From Rhodopirellula islandica (GTDB taxonomy: Bacteria > Planctomycetota > Planctomycetia > Pirellulales > Pirellulaceae), in contig NZ_LECT01000019.1 of NCBI RefSeq assembly GCF_001027925.1, positions 1 to 64,000 on the forward strand: a stretch of DNA of 64,000 nucleotides, read 5' to 3'. The notes beneath the pieces are model-generated. The model worked only from the letters and a program-made list of their open reading frames with translations. It searched no databases and was not told where the DNA came from. This document shows positions 19,609 through 28,413 of this stretch, in pieces. Numbering within the stretch: position 1 is the first letter of the stretch; each line of letters starts with the position of its first letter. A program made the position numbers and the translations under genes.

Positions 19609-20007
19609 ATGGCACGAGACCCTTCGACCCTGCGTTATGCCGAGACCCATGAGTGGGTGGACGTCCAAGAAGAAGGCGGCGACAAGTTCGCAACGATCGG
19701 TATCTCAGCGTTCGCCGTCGAGCAACTCAACGACTTGGTCTACATGGACCTCCCCGAAGTCGGACGAGAACTTGAAATTGGCGAAGAATTCGGTGAAGTC
19801 GAATCCGTCAAAGCGGTTAGCCCTCTGTACAGCCCGGTGGCTGGTGAAGTCGTCGCAGTTCACTCCGATCTGCCTGACAACTTGGACAACTTGAACGACG
19901 ACGCGTTCGACTTTGGATGGATTCTAAAAGTGAAATTGTCAGCGGATCTGCCTGATTCGTTGATGGACTTTGCCGCTTATCAAAAACAGTGCTCCGAAGC
20001 AGGTTGA
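19609..20007 (+). CDS. gcvH: Glycine cleavage system H protein
   Basis: Lipoylated carrier that shuttles the aminomethyl intermediate between the P and T proteins. 132 residues, normal for the family. The lipoyl-lysine is K68 in FGEVESVKAVS. The HEWV and GISAFAVEQLNDLVYMDLPEVG blocks are also conserved. A good ribosome site (TAGGAG, six bases before ATG) marks the start. gcvPA begins four bases after its stop. Confidence 0.96.
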   Translation: MARDPSTLRYAETHEWVDVQEEGGDKFATIGISAFAVEQLNDLVYMDLPEVGRELEIGEEFGEVESVKAVSPLYSPVAGEVVAVHSDLPDNLDNLNDDAFDFGWILKVKLSADLPDSLMDFAAYQKQCSEAG

Positions 20008-20011
20008 TCGA

Positions 20012-21415
20012 ATGAGTTATCTCTTTCACACCGACGAAGACCGCCGTGAAATGTTGAAATCGATTGGTGCTGAAAGCATCGATGAGATCATCAACGATCA
20101 GGTGCCCGAAGCGGTTCGTTTGAAACGTCCCTTGAATTTGCCGCCCGCATGCAACGAGTTGGCGCTGACCGCCGAGATGACGCGGTTGGCAGCACGCAAC
20201 GCTTCGGCTGATTCGCACGTGTGCTTCTTGGGTGGCGGTGCGTACGACCACTTCATCCCTGCCGCCGTGGATGAAATTGCGTCGCGAGGGGAGTACTACA
20301 CCTCTTACACGCCGTACCAAGCCGAAGTCAGCCAAGGCAATTTGCAGGTGATGTTTGAGTACGAAACCTTGGTCACGCAGTTGACTGGGTTGGGTGTCAG
20401 CAACGCCAGTCTGTACGACGGTGGGTCCGCTGCGACGGAAGCGGTCTTGATGGCTTTGTCGATGCAACGCGGCCGCAACAAGGTCATCACGACCGATGTG
20501 GTTCATCCACAGTACCGTGACATCCTGGTGGCTTACCTCAAGAACATCGACGCTGAGTTGGTGGTGGTTCCGTCGGATGAGAATGGGCACTCCAAGCCCA
20601 TGATCGATGCGATCGATGACAAAACCGCTTGCGTGCTGATCCAGCATCCGAACTTTGTCGGTCAACTCGAATCGGTTTCCGAGATCGCTGCCGCGGCCAA
20701 AGAAGCCGGGGCACTGACGATTCAAGTGTTCGATCCGGTTAGCCTCGGTCGACTGAAGCGTCCCGGTGACATGGGCGTCGACATTGCCATCGCCGAAGGA
20801 CAAAGCTTGGGCAACCCGCTGGCCTACGGCGGCCCTTACCTGGGCATCATGGCGTGCCGAGATGAGTTGGTGCGTCGCTTGCCTGGCCGGATTGCGGGAC
20901 AAACGACTGACCGTCGTGGGAAACGCTGCTGGGTGTTGACGCTGCAGACTCGCGAGCAACACATTCGCCGCGAAAAAGCGACCAGCAACATTTGCAGCAA
21001 CCAAACGCTGTTGGCCTTGCGAGCGACCGTGCACCTGTCGTTGCTCGGCCCAGAAGGTTTGAAAGAGACTGCGGATCACTGCATCGCGAAAACGGCTTAT
21101 GCCAAAGAAGTGATCGCGAAATCGGAACGATTTGAAGTGGTCGGCGAAGGTCCCTCGCTGAAAGAGTTTGTCGTGCGAGATCTCGGTGCGGACGTGGCTG
21201 GATTGTTGGCTCATGCCCGTGAACAAGGTTTGTTGGCAGGGATCGACATGACGCCGATGTGCGTCGGTGGTTCGGAAGCCTCGGAGCCCGCGGTTGCTTT
21301 GCCGTCGCGATACGAGCAGTGTTTCTTGGTCGCGGTGACCGAAAAACGTTCGCGAGTGGAGATTGATCGTTGGGCCAATGTGCTCTGCGAAGCTCCCTCG
21401 ATGGCCACGGTTTGA
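20012..21415 (+). CDS. gcvPA: Glycine dehydrogenase (decarboxylating) subunit 1
   Basis: N-terminal half of the split P protein, which with GcvPB decarboxylates glycine and loads the aminomethyl group onto GcvH. 467 residues from ATG at 20012, chosen because it sits just after the gcvH stop and gives the family start MSYLFHTDEDRREML; the frame upstream overlaps gcvH. Recognisable blocks are SFLGGGAYDH-type (VCFLGGGAYDHFIPAAVD), YTPYQAEVSQGNLQ and GNPLAYGGPYLGIMACRDELVRRLPGR. This half lacks the PLP lysine. Confidence 0.95.
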   Translation: MSYLFHTDEDRREMLKSIGAESIDEIINDQVPEAVRLKRPLNLPPACNELALTAEMTRLAARNASADSHVCFLGGGAYDHFIPAAVDEIASRGEYYTSYTPYQAEVSQGNLQVMFEYETLVTQLTGLGVSNASLYDGGSAATEAVLMALSMQRGRNKVITTDVVHPQYRDILVAYLKNIDAELVVVPSDENGHSKPMIDAIDDKTACVLIQHPNFVGQLESVSEIAAAAKEAGALTIQVFDPVSLGRLKRPGDMGVDIAIAEGQSLGNPLAYGGPYLGIMACRDELVRRLPGRIAGQTTDRRGKRCWVLTLQTREQHIRREKATSNICSNQTLLALRATVHLSLLGPEGLKETADHCIAKTAYAKEVIAKSERFEVVGEGPSLKEFVVRDLGADVAGLLAHAREQGLLAGIDMTPMCVGGSEASEPAVALPSRYEQCFLVAVTEKRSRVEIDRWANVLCEAPSMATV

Positions 21416-21448
21416 TTCTACGAAGTTCTCTCTTTTATTCACGCAACC

Positions 21449-22951
21449 ATGCGAAACCAACAATCGACTCAGCTTCTGTTTGAACTCAGCCGTGCTGGAC
21501 GACGAGCTCACCGACTTGGTGATTTGGACGTGCCTTCGGTGAATGTGGACGATTTGTTCACAGCAGAATCGCTCGCCGAAACGCCTCCCCCGCTTCCCGA
21601 GTTGGCCGAAGGCGACGTGGTGCGTCACTTCGTTTGTTTGTCGACGCTGAACATGAGCGTCGACACGCACTTTTACCCGTTGGGTTCGTGCACGATGAAG
21701 TACAACCCGAAACGCAACGAACGCATCGCGTCGTTGCCAGGGTTCCTGAACGTGCACCCACTGCAACATGAGTCGGGCCTGCAAGGGTTGCTGGAGTTGT
21801 TGTACGAACTGCAGGGCATGTTCGCTGAGATCAGCGGTTTGCCAGGCGTGTCGATGCAGCCTGCTGCAGGGGCGCATGGTGAGTTGGCGGCATTGTTGGT
21901 CGCGGCGGCTTACTTCCGTGAACAGGGCAGCGACCGAAGCGTGGTTTTGACCGCCGACTCGGCTCACGGGACCAACCCCGCCAGCGCTCAGATGGCCGGT
22001 TTCAAAACCAAGACGGTCAAGAGCAACGCGAATGGTTTGGTGGACCTGGAAGATCTCAAAGCCAAGCTCGATGACAAGACCGCCGTGTTCATGCTGACCA
22101 ATCCGAACACGCTGGGATTGTTTGATAGCCAGATCGAAGAGATCAACCAACTGGTTCACGATGCCGGAGCGTTGATCTACTTGGACGGTGCCAACATGAA
22201 CGCGATCTTGGGCATCACTCGGCCAGGTGACTTCGGCGCGGATTTGATGCATTACAACCCACACAAGACTTTCTCCGGACCTCACGGCGGTGGCGGTCCT
22301 GGTGCAGGCCCGATTTGCGTTCGTGACTTCTTGGCCAAGTATTTGCCGGGGCCGATCGTGACTCGCGTCGAAAACGAAAATGCGACGAGTGACGACGATC
22401 GTTACACCTATCATCTGACATCGCCTTCCGGTGATTCGATCGGACGTGTGCGTAGCTTCTTTGGCAACACCGGCGTGTTGGTGCGGGCGTACATCTACCT
22501 GCGGACTTACGGTGGGGATGGCTTGCGGCATGTCAGCGAAGACGCTGTTCTTGGTGCCAACTACTTGCTCAGCAAGGTCAAGCATTTCCTCGACGTGCCG
22601 CATGGCAATCGTTGCATGCACGAGTTCGTTGCCTCGGCTTCCCGGTTGAAAAAAGAAAAGCATCTGTCCGCGATGGACATCGCCAAGCGGATTTTGGACT
22701 ACGGATTCCACGCTCCCACGGTGTACTTCCCGTTGGTGGTGGATGAAGCCGTGATGGTGGAGCCAACTGAAACGGAAAGCAAGCAAACGCTGGATGCGTT
22801 CGTGGAGGCTCTCTTCCGGATCACGGAAGAAGGCGAAGAGTTGATTCATGATGCTCCCCACTCGACGCGAATCAGTCGTCCCGATGATGTGACGGCAGCT
22901 CGGCGTCCGGTTTTGAAATGGACCGATGCGGCGGGCGAATCGGCGACGTGA
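21449..22951 (+). CDS. gcvPB: Glycine dehydrogenase (decarboxylating) subunit 2
   Basis: C-terminal, PLP-binding half of the split P protein, 500 residues. The PLP lysine is K273 in NPHKTFSGPHGGGGPG. Other conserved blocks are FYPLGSCTMKYNPK, MQPAAGAHGE and DSAHGTNPASAQMAGF. It starts 33 bp after gcvPA. Its stop codon overlaps the GTG start proposed for the lipoate ligase, so the two are probably translationally coupled. Confidence 0.96.
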   Translation: MRNQQSTQLLFELSRAGRRAHRLGDLDVPSVNVDDLFTAESLAETPPPLPELAEGDVVRHFVCLSTLNMSVDTHFYPLGSCTMKYNPKRNERIASLPGFLNVHPLQHESGLQGLLELLYELQGMFAEISGLPGVSMQPAAGAHGELAALLVAAAYFREQGSDRSVVLTADSAHGTNPASAQMAGFKTKTVKSNANGLVDLEDLKAKLDDKTAVFMLTNPNTLGLFDSQIEEINQLVHDAGALIYLDGANMNAILGITRPGDFGADLMHYNPHKTFSGPHGGGGPGAGPICVRDFLAKYLPGPIVTRVENENATSDDDRYTYHLTSPSGDSIGRVRSFFGNTGVLVRAYIYLRTYGGDGLRHVSEDAVLGANYLLSKVKHFLDVPHGNRCMHEFVASASRLKKEKHLSAMDIAKRILDYGFHAPTVYFPLVVDEAVMVEPTETESKQTLDAFVEALFRITEEGEELIHDAPHSTRISRPDDVTAARRPVLKWTDAAGESAT

Positions 22952-23775
22952 GTGGCGTTCCCTCCGTTCGTGGGCGATTGATCGAGCTGGCGCAGCACGA
23001 TGCGGCTGCGAACATGGCGATCGATGAAGCGTTGTTGAACAGCGTTGCCATGGGAGCACCACCGACGCTGCGATTTTACGGGTGGAAACGGCCGACGTTG
23101 TCGCTCGGGTACTTTCAACCGCTGGCCGAGGCAAAGGCTTGGGCGGAGCGAACCGGCATCGCTCTGGGAGCGGACGGCGACGTGGATCTGGTTCGCCGGT
23201 CCACGGGTGGTGGTGCCATTCTGCATCATGCTGAGCTGACGCTGTCGTTGACCTTGCCGATGAACGTGTCGGACACCGGAGCTCGGGAAGCAACGTATCG
23301 CAACGTGCACGAAGCGATCGCGGACGAGCTCAAACTCTTGGGTGTCGACGCGAAACCGTTTCGAACCTTGGGGACGAGCGCGGTTTCGCGATCGGAAGCC
23401 GATGCGGCAGTGCCTGCGAAGGCGAGCAAAGGAGATGAGCCATTTCTCTGCTTCCAACGTCGCACCGACGAGGATTTGATCGTCAGTGGCTACAAGGTGC
23501 TTGGCAGTGCACAACGCAGAACCAAGGGCGCGTTGCTGCAGCACGGCAGTTTGCTATGGAGTGTTTCGCGTCACGCGGATGTCTTGCCGGGGATGCAGCA
23601 GTTGGCTGGCCGGCAGTTGAACCTCGAAGCATTCATTCGCGGTTTGAAGCGGCGTTTGGAGACGATCTTTGGAATCGATTGGCAGTCCGGATCGCTGGAG
23701 TCGACGGAGCTGGAAGCTGCCGAACAAATTGTGACGCAGCGATACGGCAATCCGGACTGGACTGCGAAAAGATAG
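22948..23775 (+). CDS. lplA: Lipoate-protein ligase A family protein
   Basis: Attaches lipoate or octanoate to the lysine of carrier proteins such as GcvH; cytoplasmic. Conserved blocks are MAIDEALL, LSLGYFQPL, VRRSTGGGAILHH (substrate loop) and the lysine motif SGYKVLGSAQRR. I prefer the GTG at 22948, which overlaps the gcvPB stop as GTGA, giving 275 residues; an ATG at 22918 lies inside gcvPB. Its place right after gcvPB points to lipoylation of GcvH. The short lengths and absence of a C-terminal accessory domain also fit octanoyltransferase (LipM-like) relatives, so the exact chemistry is open. Confidence 0.88.
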   Translation: MSGVPSVRGRLIELAQHDAAANMAIDEALLNSVAMGAPPTLRFYGWKRPTLSLGYFQPLAEAKAWAERTGIALGADGDVDLVRRSTGGGAILHHAELTLSLTLPMNVSDTGAREATYRNVHEAIADELKLLGVDAKPFRTLGTSAVSRSEADAAVPAKASKGDEPFLCFQRRTDEDLIVSGYKVLGSAQRRTKGALLQHGSLLWSVSRHADVLPGMQQLAGRQLNLEAFIRGLKRRLETIFGIDWQSGSLESTELEAAEQIVTQRYGNPDWTAKR

Positions 23776-23866
23776 CAGTGGGGGAGCGTCCCTTCGCACA
23801 GCGGGGGCGGAGATCGTTACACTGCAGGAATCCCTTTCTGCAAATGCTCCGCATCGAAGGCATCTC

Positions 23867-24808
23867 ATGGCGATTCAATTCAATTGTTCTTCGTGCAACG
23901 CTGTGTTGCGTGTGGGTGACGAATCGGCAGGCAAGTCGGCGCGTTGTCCCACGTGTCAAAGCATCCAGCCCATTCCCGGACCGTCGGCTCCCACACCCAG
24001 CGATGATCCGTTTGGTGCTTTCAAATCGGAATTCAACGAACCGCCTGCCGCATCGCCGTCCAATCCCTACGCATCGCCGGTGACGTCCCACACCTCCACC
24101 AGCGTCGCGGCGGGTGGTTATCAGCCGACAGCGACTGATTTCGGAGAGATTTTCTCGCACACGTGGCAGGCCTTCAAACGCAATGTGGGCGTCTTGGTGG
24201 GGGCAACTGTGGTGGTTGGTGCGGTCTCCTTCCTTTTCAACATCATCACGTCCATCTTGGATTCGGCTGCGGACAACAACAATCGCATGGAGTTCGTGGT
24301 GTTGTCGCTGGTGGTGAGCTTGTTGGGAAGTTGCGTCAACACCTTCATTGGGATTGGGATGGCGCGAATTTGCTTGGCCACCGCCCGTTTTCAGCCTGCT
24401 GAACTTGGCACGCTGTTCAGTGGAGGGGACAAGTTTTTGGCGGTGGTGGGGGGCACGATTCTGTACATGATGGGAGCGATGTTTGGCATGCTGTTGTTGA
24501 TCCTTCCTGGTCTGATCTTCATGCTTCTGCTGTGGCCCTACTACTACTTCATTGTCGATCGCCAGTGTGGCGTGTTTGAATCCTTTTCGAAGGCGTTTGA
24601 GGTTGGCAAATTGAACTGGGTGACCTCATTGGTCCTTGGGATTGCCACCATTGTGATTTTCATTGCCGGTGCGTTGGCGTTGTTGGTTGGGCTCTTGTTT
24701 GCTGCCCCCTTCATCGGTGTGATGTTCGCCACGACGTACCTGATGATGAAAGGGGAGCACCCTGGGCAGCCAGGGATCTCGCAACCCGGTGCACCTCAGG
24801 CGTTTTAG
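23867..24808 (+). CDS. Zinc-ribbon membrane protein of unknown function
   Basis: 313 residues. An N-terminal zinc ribbon (CSSC at about 8-11 and CPTC at about 28-31) is followed by a proline/serine-rich linker of about 60 residues. About five hydrophobic membrane segments follow from residue 108 on, including VLVGATVVVGAVSFLFNII, a central pair around ILYMMGAMFGMLLLILPGLI and a late one (TIVIFIAGALALLVGLLF). The start at 23867 gives MAIQFNCSSC. The arrangement of a short zinc ribbon joined to a multi-pass domain is common in planctomycetes, but I cannot assign a function. It lies 91 bp after the lipoate ligase and may be transcribed with it. Confidence 0.8.
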   Translation: MAIQFNCSSCNAVLRVGDESAGKSARCPTCQSIQPIPGPSAPTPSDDPFGAFKSEFNEPPAASPSNPYASPVTSHTSTSVAAGGYQPTATDFGEIFSHTWQAFKRNVGVLVGATVVVGAVSFLFNIITSILDSAADNNNRMEFVVLSLVVSLLGSCVNTFIGIGMARICLATARFQPAELGTLFSGGDKFLAVVGGTILYMMGAMFGMLLLILPGLIFMLLLWPYYYFIVDRQCGVFESFSKAFEVGKLNWVTSLVLGIATIVIFIAGALALLVGLLFAAPFIGVMFATTYLMMKGEHPGQPGISQPGAPQAF

Positions 24809-25177
24809 CTGGACAGGTGCTCGTCGTGATTGGAACGGCGGGCGTCATGAAACTCCATTCAACGGATTCAAACGCATGAGCATTCCTTGCTGCCTCGCCC
24901 TGTTGGTGTGCACGCTATCGGGTTCGGTTCGTCTTCGGTAATTGTGGGCTATCGCTGGGCTCTCCCCCAGCAAAGCTGAGGGAGAGGTGACTTGTCGATG
25001 CGAGACAGAAACTTGCGCACACCAGAAACACTGCAACCCCAAAGATTGAACAGCCCAGGCTAGCGCCCGTCGGCTGATCGCTCAATCCGCGAAATGCACT
25101 CGATCAACAGCCTGTAGCCTGGGACAACGTCCCAGGAACGGTGCAAGCATCCGTCCCGCCCCTTGCCCGATCTGGGA
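24809..25177. other. Intergenic repeats between converging genes
   Basis: This 369-bp gap holds three repeat-like structures and no credible gene. They are the hairpin CTCTCCCCCAGC/GCTGAGGGAGAG (24960-24971 with 24975-24986, one mismatch), copy 3 of the 55-bp repeat (25008-25060), and the tight hairpin CCTGGGAC/GTCCCAGG (25118-25125 with 25129-25136). Confidence 0.6.
25008..25060 (+). repeat. Dispersed ~55-bp repeat, copy 3
   Basis: This copy starts GAAACTTGCGCACACC and ends CAACCCCAAAGATTGAACAG followed by CCCAGGC. It pairs with copies at 59-114 and 7737-7791 and is immediately preceded by a CTCTCCC.../...GGGAGAG hairpin. Confidence 0.6.
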
Positions 25178-25966
25178 TCAGTTGATCGGCGTGAGGAGCC
25201 CCAGCGGCGAGATGCCTGCGCCGAGTTGGGGGGCATTGCGAATCGCGTTGTGGACAAACGATCGAGCGGTTTGCACGGCGTTGTGCAAGTCCTCGCCTTG
25301 AGCGAGGCGTGCCGTGATGGCTGCGGACAACACGCACCCGCTGCCGTGGGTGCGATTGGATTCCAGTCGCGGTGAACGCAGCAATTGAACACCGCTGGCA
25401 TCGGCCAAGCAGTCGACTGATTCGTCGCTCAAGTGAGCTTTGACCAAGACCGCGCGCGGTCCCAATGCAAGCAGTTTTGCGGCGACGTTGACAAGGTCCT
25501 CTTCGCTGCGGACCGTGTGGCCCACCAAGCGTTCGGCCTCAAAGGAATTGGGGGTCACGAGATCCGCCAGCGGAAACAGCCTTTCGATCAGCTTGTCGAC
25601 CGCATCGTCGTCGATGATGGCATGACCATGTTTGCTGATCATCACGGGATCGATGACCACAGGGCTGGAGGCGGAGTCCAGGCAATCCGCGACTGCCTCG
25701 ATCATTTCGGCGTTGCCCAGTGCGCCTGTTTTGATGGCAGCCAAAGGCAGATCGCTGGAGACACTGGCCCATTGTGTCCTGGCAAAATCAGTGGGAACCA
25801 TCTGAATGCCTTGGACTCCCAGCGTGTTCTGTGCTGTGAGCAGTGTCACCACGCTGCAACCGTACACGCCCAGCGTGTGGAACGTCTTCAAGTCGGCTTG
25901 CAATCCCGCCCCGCCAGACGGATCCGAGCCAGCGATCGTGAGTGCAACTGGAGCGGCAGAGGGCAT
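25178..25966 (-). CDS. thiD: Hydroxymethylpyrimidine/phosphomethylpyrimidine kinase
   Basis: Phosphorylates HMP and HMP-phosphate in thiamine synthesis; cytoplasmic ribokinase-fold enzyme. 262 residues, normal length. Blocks seen are TIAGSDPSGGAGLQADLKTF, VVIDPVMISKHGHAIID, LVTPNSFEAERLVG and the anion-hole GSGCVLSAAITARLAQG. It begins seven bases after the stop of the NtrC-type regulator, so it is probably the last gene of that transcript. No TPP riboswitch is evident just upstream, which is coding sequence. Confidence 0.93.
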   Translation of the reverse strand: MPSAAPVALTIAGSDPSGGAGLQADLKTFHTLGVYGCSVVTLLTAQNTLGVQGIQMVPTDFARTQWASVSSDLPLAAIKTGALGNAEMIEAVADCLDSASSPVVIDPVMISKHGHAIIDDDAVDKLIERLFPLADLVTPNSFEAERLVGHTVRSEEDLVNVAAKLLALGPRAVLVKAHLSDESVDCLADASGVQLLRSPRLESNRTHGSGCVLSAAITARLAQGEDLHNAVQTARSFVHNAIRNAPQLGAGISPLGLLTPIN

Positions 25967-25973
25967 GGGGGGA

Positions 25974-27431
25974 TCAATGGTTGGCGTATTGGAGACGCGG
26001 GTCGTCGAGGCCCAGGCGTTTCATTTTTTTGTAGAGCGTTGTTCGATTGATTTCAAGCTCGTCCGCGGTGGCAGCTCGGTTCCAGTTGTGGCGTCGAAGC
26101 GAATGGAGAATGATCTCCCGCTCAGGACCTTCAAGCGCTTCTCGCAGACTGCAGCCATCGAGAATGGCTGGGTTGAAGGAGGAGGGGCCGCTCGACGCGG
26201 TCACACCCGGCGAATGCCCGACGCTGCCGATGGAGGCATGTTGGTTGGCGGAGGTTCCGAGCACGTCGGGTGGCAAGTCATCCTTGGTGAGGACGCGATC
26301 GGTGGCGAGCAAAACGGCTCGCTCAACCACGTTTTCAAGTTGGCGAACGTTGCCGGGCCAAGCATAGGATTGCAGGGTCTTCATCGCTTCGCGGTCAAAA
26401 CCATCGACCTCTCGGCCAGCAGTTTCAGCGGCTTCGCGCAGGAAGTGGTCGACCAGCAGAGGAACGTCGCCCGGTCGCTCTCGAAGCGACGGCAAGACGA
26501 TGTTCACGACGTTGATTCGGTAGTACAAATCTTGACGGAACGAGCCATCAGCGACGGCTTGATCCAGGTTTTCGTTGGTTGCCAAGATGACGCGTGTGTC
26601 GACGCTGCGTGTCTCCATGCCACCGAGTGGTTCGAACTGGAGTTCTTGGAGAACGCGAAGCAATTTGACCTGCATGGCTGGTGTTGCCGTTGCGATCTCG
26701 TCGAGGAACAACGTTCCGCCGTCGGCGAGTTCAAACTTGCCTCGGCGGTCGGTGTTGGCGCCGGTGTAGGCGCCCGCAACGTGACCGAACAATTCGCTTT
26801 CGAGCAAGGTGTCAGGCAACGCACCGCAAGCGACTTCGATGAAGGGGCCACTGCGTCGGTTGCAGCGGTTGTGAATGGCACGGGCGATCATGCTTTTCCC
26901 CGTGCCGTTTTCGCCCGTGATCAAAATCGATGCCTTGGCATCCGCGACACTGTCGATGACATCGAAGATTTTCATCATTCGGTAGTCATGGCTGAGGATG
27001 TTTTCGAGTCCACTGCGTTGATCGAGTTGTCGACGCAGAGTTTCGTTCTCCGCCTCAATCTGGCGTTGGTTCATGGCGCGATCGATGGCGAGCAACAATT
27101 CGTCATCGATGACCGGTTTGGTCAGCAAGTCCACTGCCCCAGCGCGGACGGCTTCCACCGCAGTGTTGGGAGTCGCGTAGCCGGTCATCACCAGAACCGG
27201 AGTTTCGCAGTGGTGGCGTTTGATGTCCTTCACCAACGTCATTCCATCGTCACCGCCCAATCGTAAGTCGGTGATCACCAATTCGAACGCGTGTTGTTTG
27301 AGTTGTTGGCGTGCGTGTTCGAGCGTGCCAGCCAGATGGATTTCGAAACCTTCATCGGCTAGCCATTCACCCAGCGAGGTTGCCAAGTGATGGTCGTCGT
27401 CGACAAGCAGGATCGAAGCAGCGGGCATCAT
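25974..27431 (-). CDS. Sigma-54-dependent response regulator (NtrC/AtoC family)
   Basis: Transcription activator of sigma-54 promoters, 485 residues. An N-terminal receiver domain has the acidic pocket DDD at 11-13 and phosphoacceptor D55 (ITDLRLGG). The AAA+ domain has Walker A GENGTGKS, the sigma-54 contact loop as GAYTGA (the usual form is GAFTGA), Walker B GGTLFLDEI and the sensor region around WPGNVRQLENVVERAV. A C-terminal Fis-type helix-turn-helix is NRAATADELEINRTTLYKKM. No cognate histidine kinase lies nearby. The gene follows csrA by 126 bp and precedes thiD by 7 bp. Tyr for Phe in GAFTGA is a natural variant and is usually functional. Confidence 0.95.
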   Translation of the reverse strand: MMPAASILLVDDDHHLATSLGEWLADEGFEIHLAGTLEHARQQLKQHAFELVITDLRLGGDDGMTLVKDIKRHHCETPVLVMTGYATPNTAVEAVRAGAVDLLTKPVIDDELLLAIDRAMNQRQIEAENETLRRQLDQRSGLENILSHDYRMMKIFDVIDSVADAKASILITGENGTGKSMIARAIHNRCNRRSGPFIEVACGALPDTLLESELFGHVAGAYTGANTDRRGKFELADGGTLFLDEIATATPAMQVKLLRVLQELQFEPLGGMETRSVDTRVILATNENLDQAVADGSFRQDLYYRINVVNIVLPSLRERPGDVPLLVDHFLREAAETAGREVDGFDREAMKTLQSYAWPGNVRQLENVVERAVLLATDRVLTKDDLPPDVLGTSANQHASIGSVGHSPGVTASSGPSSFNPAILDGCSLREALEGPEREIILHSLRRHNWNRAATADELEINRTTLYKKMKRLGLDDPRLQYANH

Positions 27432-27557
27432 GGTGCGATTCCGAAGCAGGGTGTTTCGTGAGGATTACTCCATTTCCTAGGTCACGTTTGACGATGAGGC
27501 AAAAAAGAACACGTGTTGCTTTCGGGCTGCATGGGGGGCGTTTGCCCCGGTTCGATT

Positions 27558-28127
27558 TCAGGGGGCGGTGAAATAACCGGCCAAAGGACTGCGTTTGAGC
27601 GACCCTTCGCCTGTCCGACGACTGACCTTGCCACTGTAGACACGGAGTTCTGAGTCAGGGGACTTTTGTGAAACCGTGTCGGTTGCATCGATTGCAGCGG
27701 TCATGCGGTTCGCGGTGTTTTCCGAAGGCAACATGTGCCCAACTCGGTTGGAGGAACCCTTTCCTGCCAGTGAGGATGGGGGGGGCGTCCGTTCGACGGC
27801 CGATGGTTGCGGACGCTTGGCGATCGAGGCGGGGGACTGAGCTGGTTTCTTTGCAGCGGCGGGGCGGTAGGTGGCTTCGATATCTTCGGTCGTTTTGAGC
27901 AGTGCCTGGGTGGCTTCGTCGTTCAGGTCCAAGTCGACCACCAGTTGAGTGTCGGTTGTCTCGGTGGCTTCGCTTTCTTTCGGTTCCAGTTCGCCTCGCA
28001 GGACACGAATGTCGCGAGGTGCCGAGATGCCAAGCCGGACTTGGTTGTTCCGGACTTTAATGACGGTGATCTTGATGTTGTCGCCGATCACGATTTGTTC
28101 GTCGATTTTTCGAGTGAGAACCAACAT
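27558..28127 (-). CDS. csrA: Carbon storage regulator CsrA with long C-terminal extension
   Basis: RNA-binding post-transcriptional regulator. The N-terminal 60 residues are a complete CsrA: MLVLTRKIDEQIVIGDNIKI, then VIKVRNNQVRLGISAPRDI and VLRGEL. CsrA is normally about 60-75 residues; this one has 189, with an extra tail of about 125 residues rich in Ala, Pro, Ser and Thr and without a recognised domain. AAGGAAAC precedes the ATG. The tail reads cleanly in frame with no stop. It may be disordered or serve protein contacts. Confidence 0.92.
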   Translation of the reverse strand: MLVLTRKIDEQIVIGDNIKITVIKVRNNQVRLGISAPRDIRVLRGELEPKESEATETTDTQLVVDLDLNDEATQALLKTTEDIEATYRPAAAKKPAQSPASIAKRPQPSAVERTPPPSSLAGKGSSNRVGHMLPSENTANRMTAAIDATDTVSQKSPDSELRVYSGKVSRRTGEGSLKRSPLAGYFTAP

Positions 28128-28413
28128 GGCAGTTTCCTTTGCCCCAGAAGAGAGTCGTTTATGAAGAGCGGATCGTTGCGACCCGCGGTTGTGATGGGGG
28201 AGTAATGCAACGGGGATGCCAAACGGGACCGTGAATCGAGATTCTTTTCCGTAAGTCTCTGTGTGGTGGTGGTTTACATTCTGTGAGACGGTTTTGGGTT
28301 TCGGGTGAGTGCAAGATTGGGCAGTAGGTGTTACAAGCGGAGGTCAAGAATTACAAACCGGTCTGGACGCCCCCCGCTGCGGTCGACTATTCCCTGTTCT
28401 AGGCACGAATTCG

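Noticed and set aside
19817-23293. Open frame of 1,158 codons on the minus strand opposite gcvPA, gcvPB and lplA
   Set aside because: It is antisense to three genes with clear family motifs. High G+C removes stop codons in one reverse phase, producing long shadow frames; its translation is rich in His, Arg and Gln without any recognisable motif.
25806-27266. 486-codon plus-strand frame opposite the sigma-54 regulator and thiD
   Set aside because: Crosses two real genes on the other strand; composition is that of a shadow.
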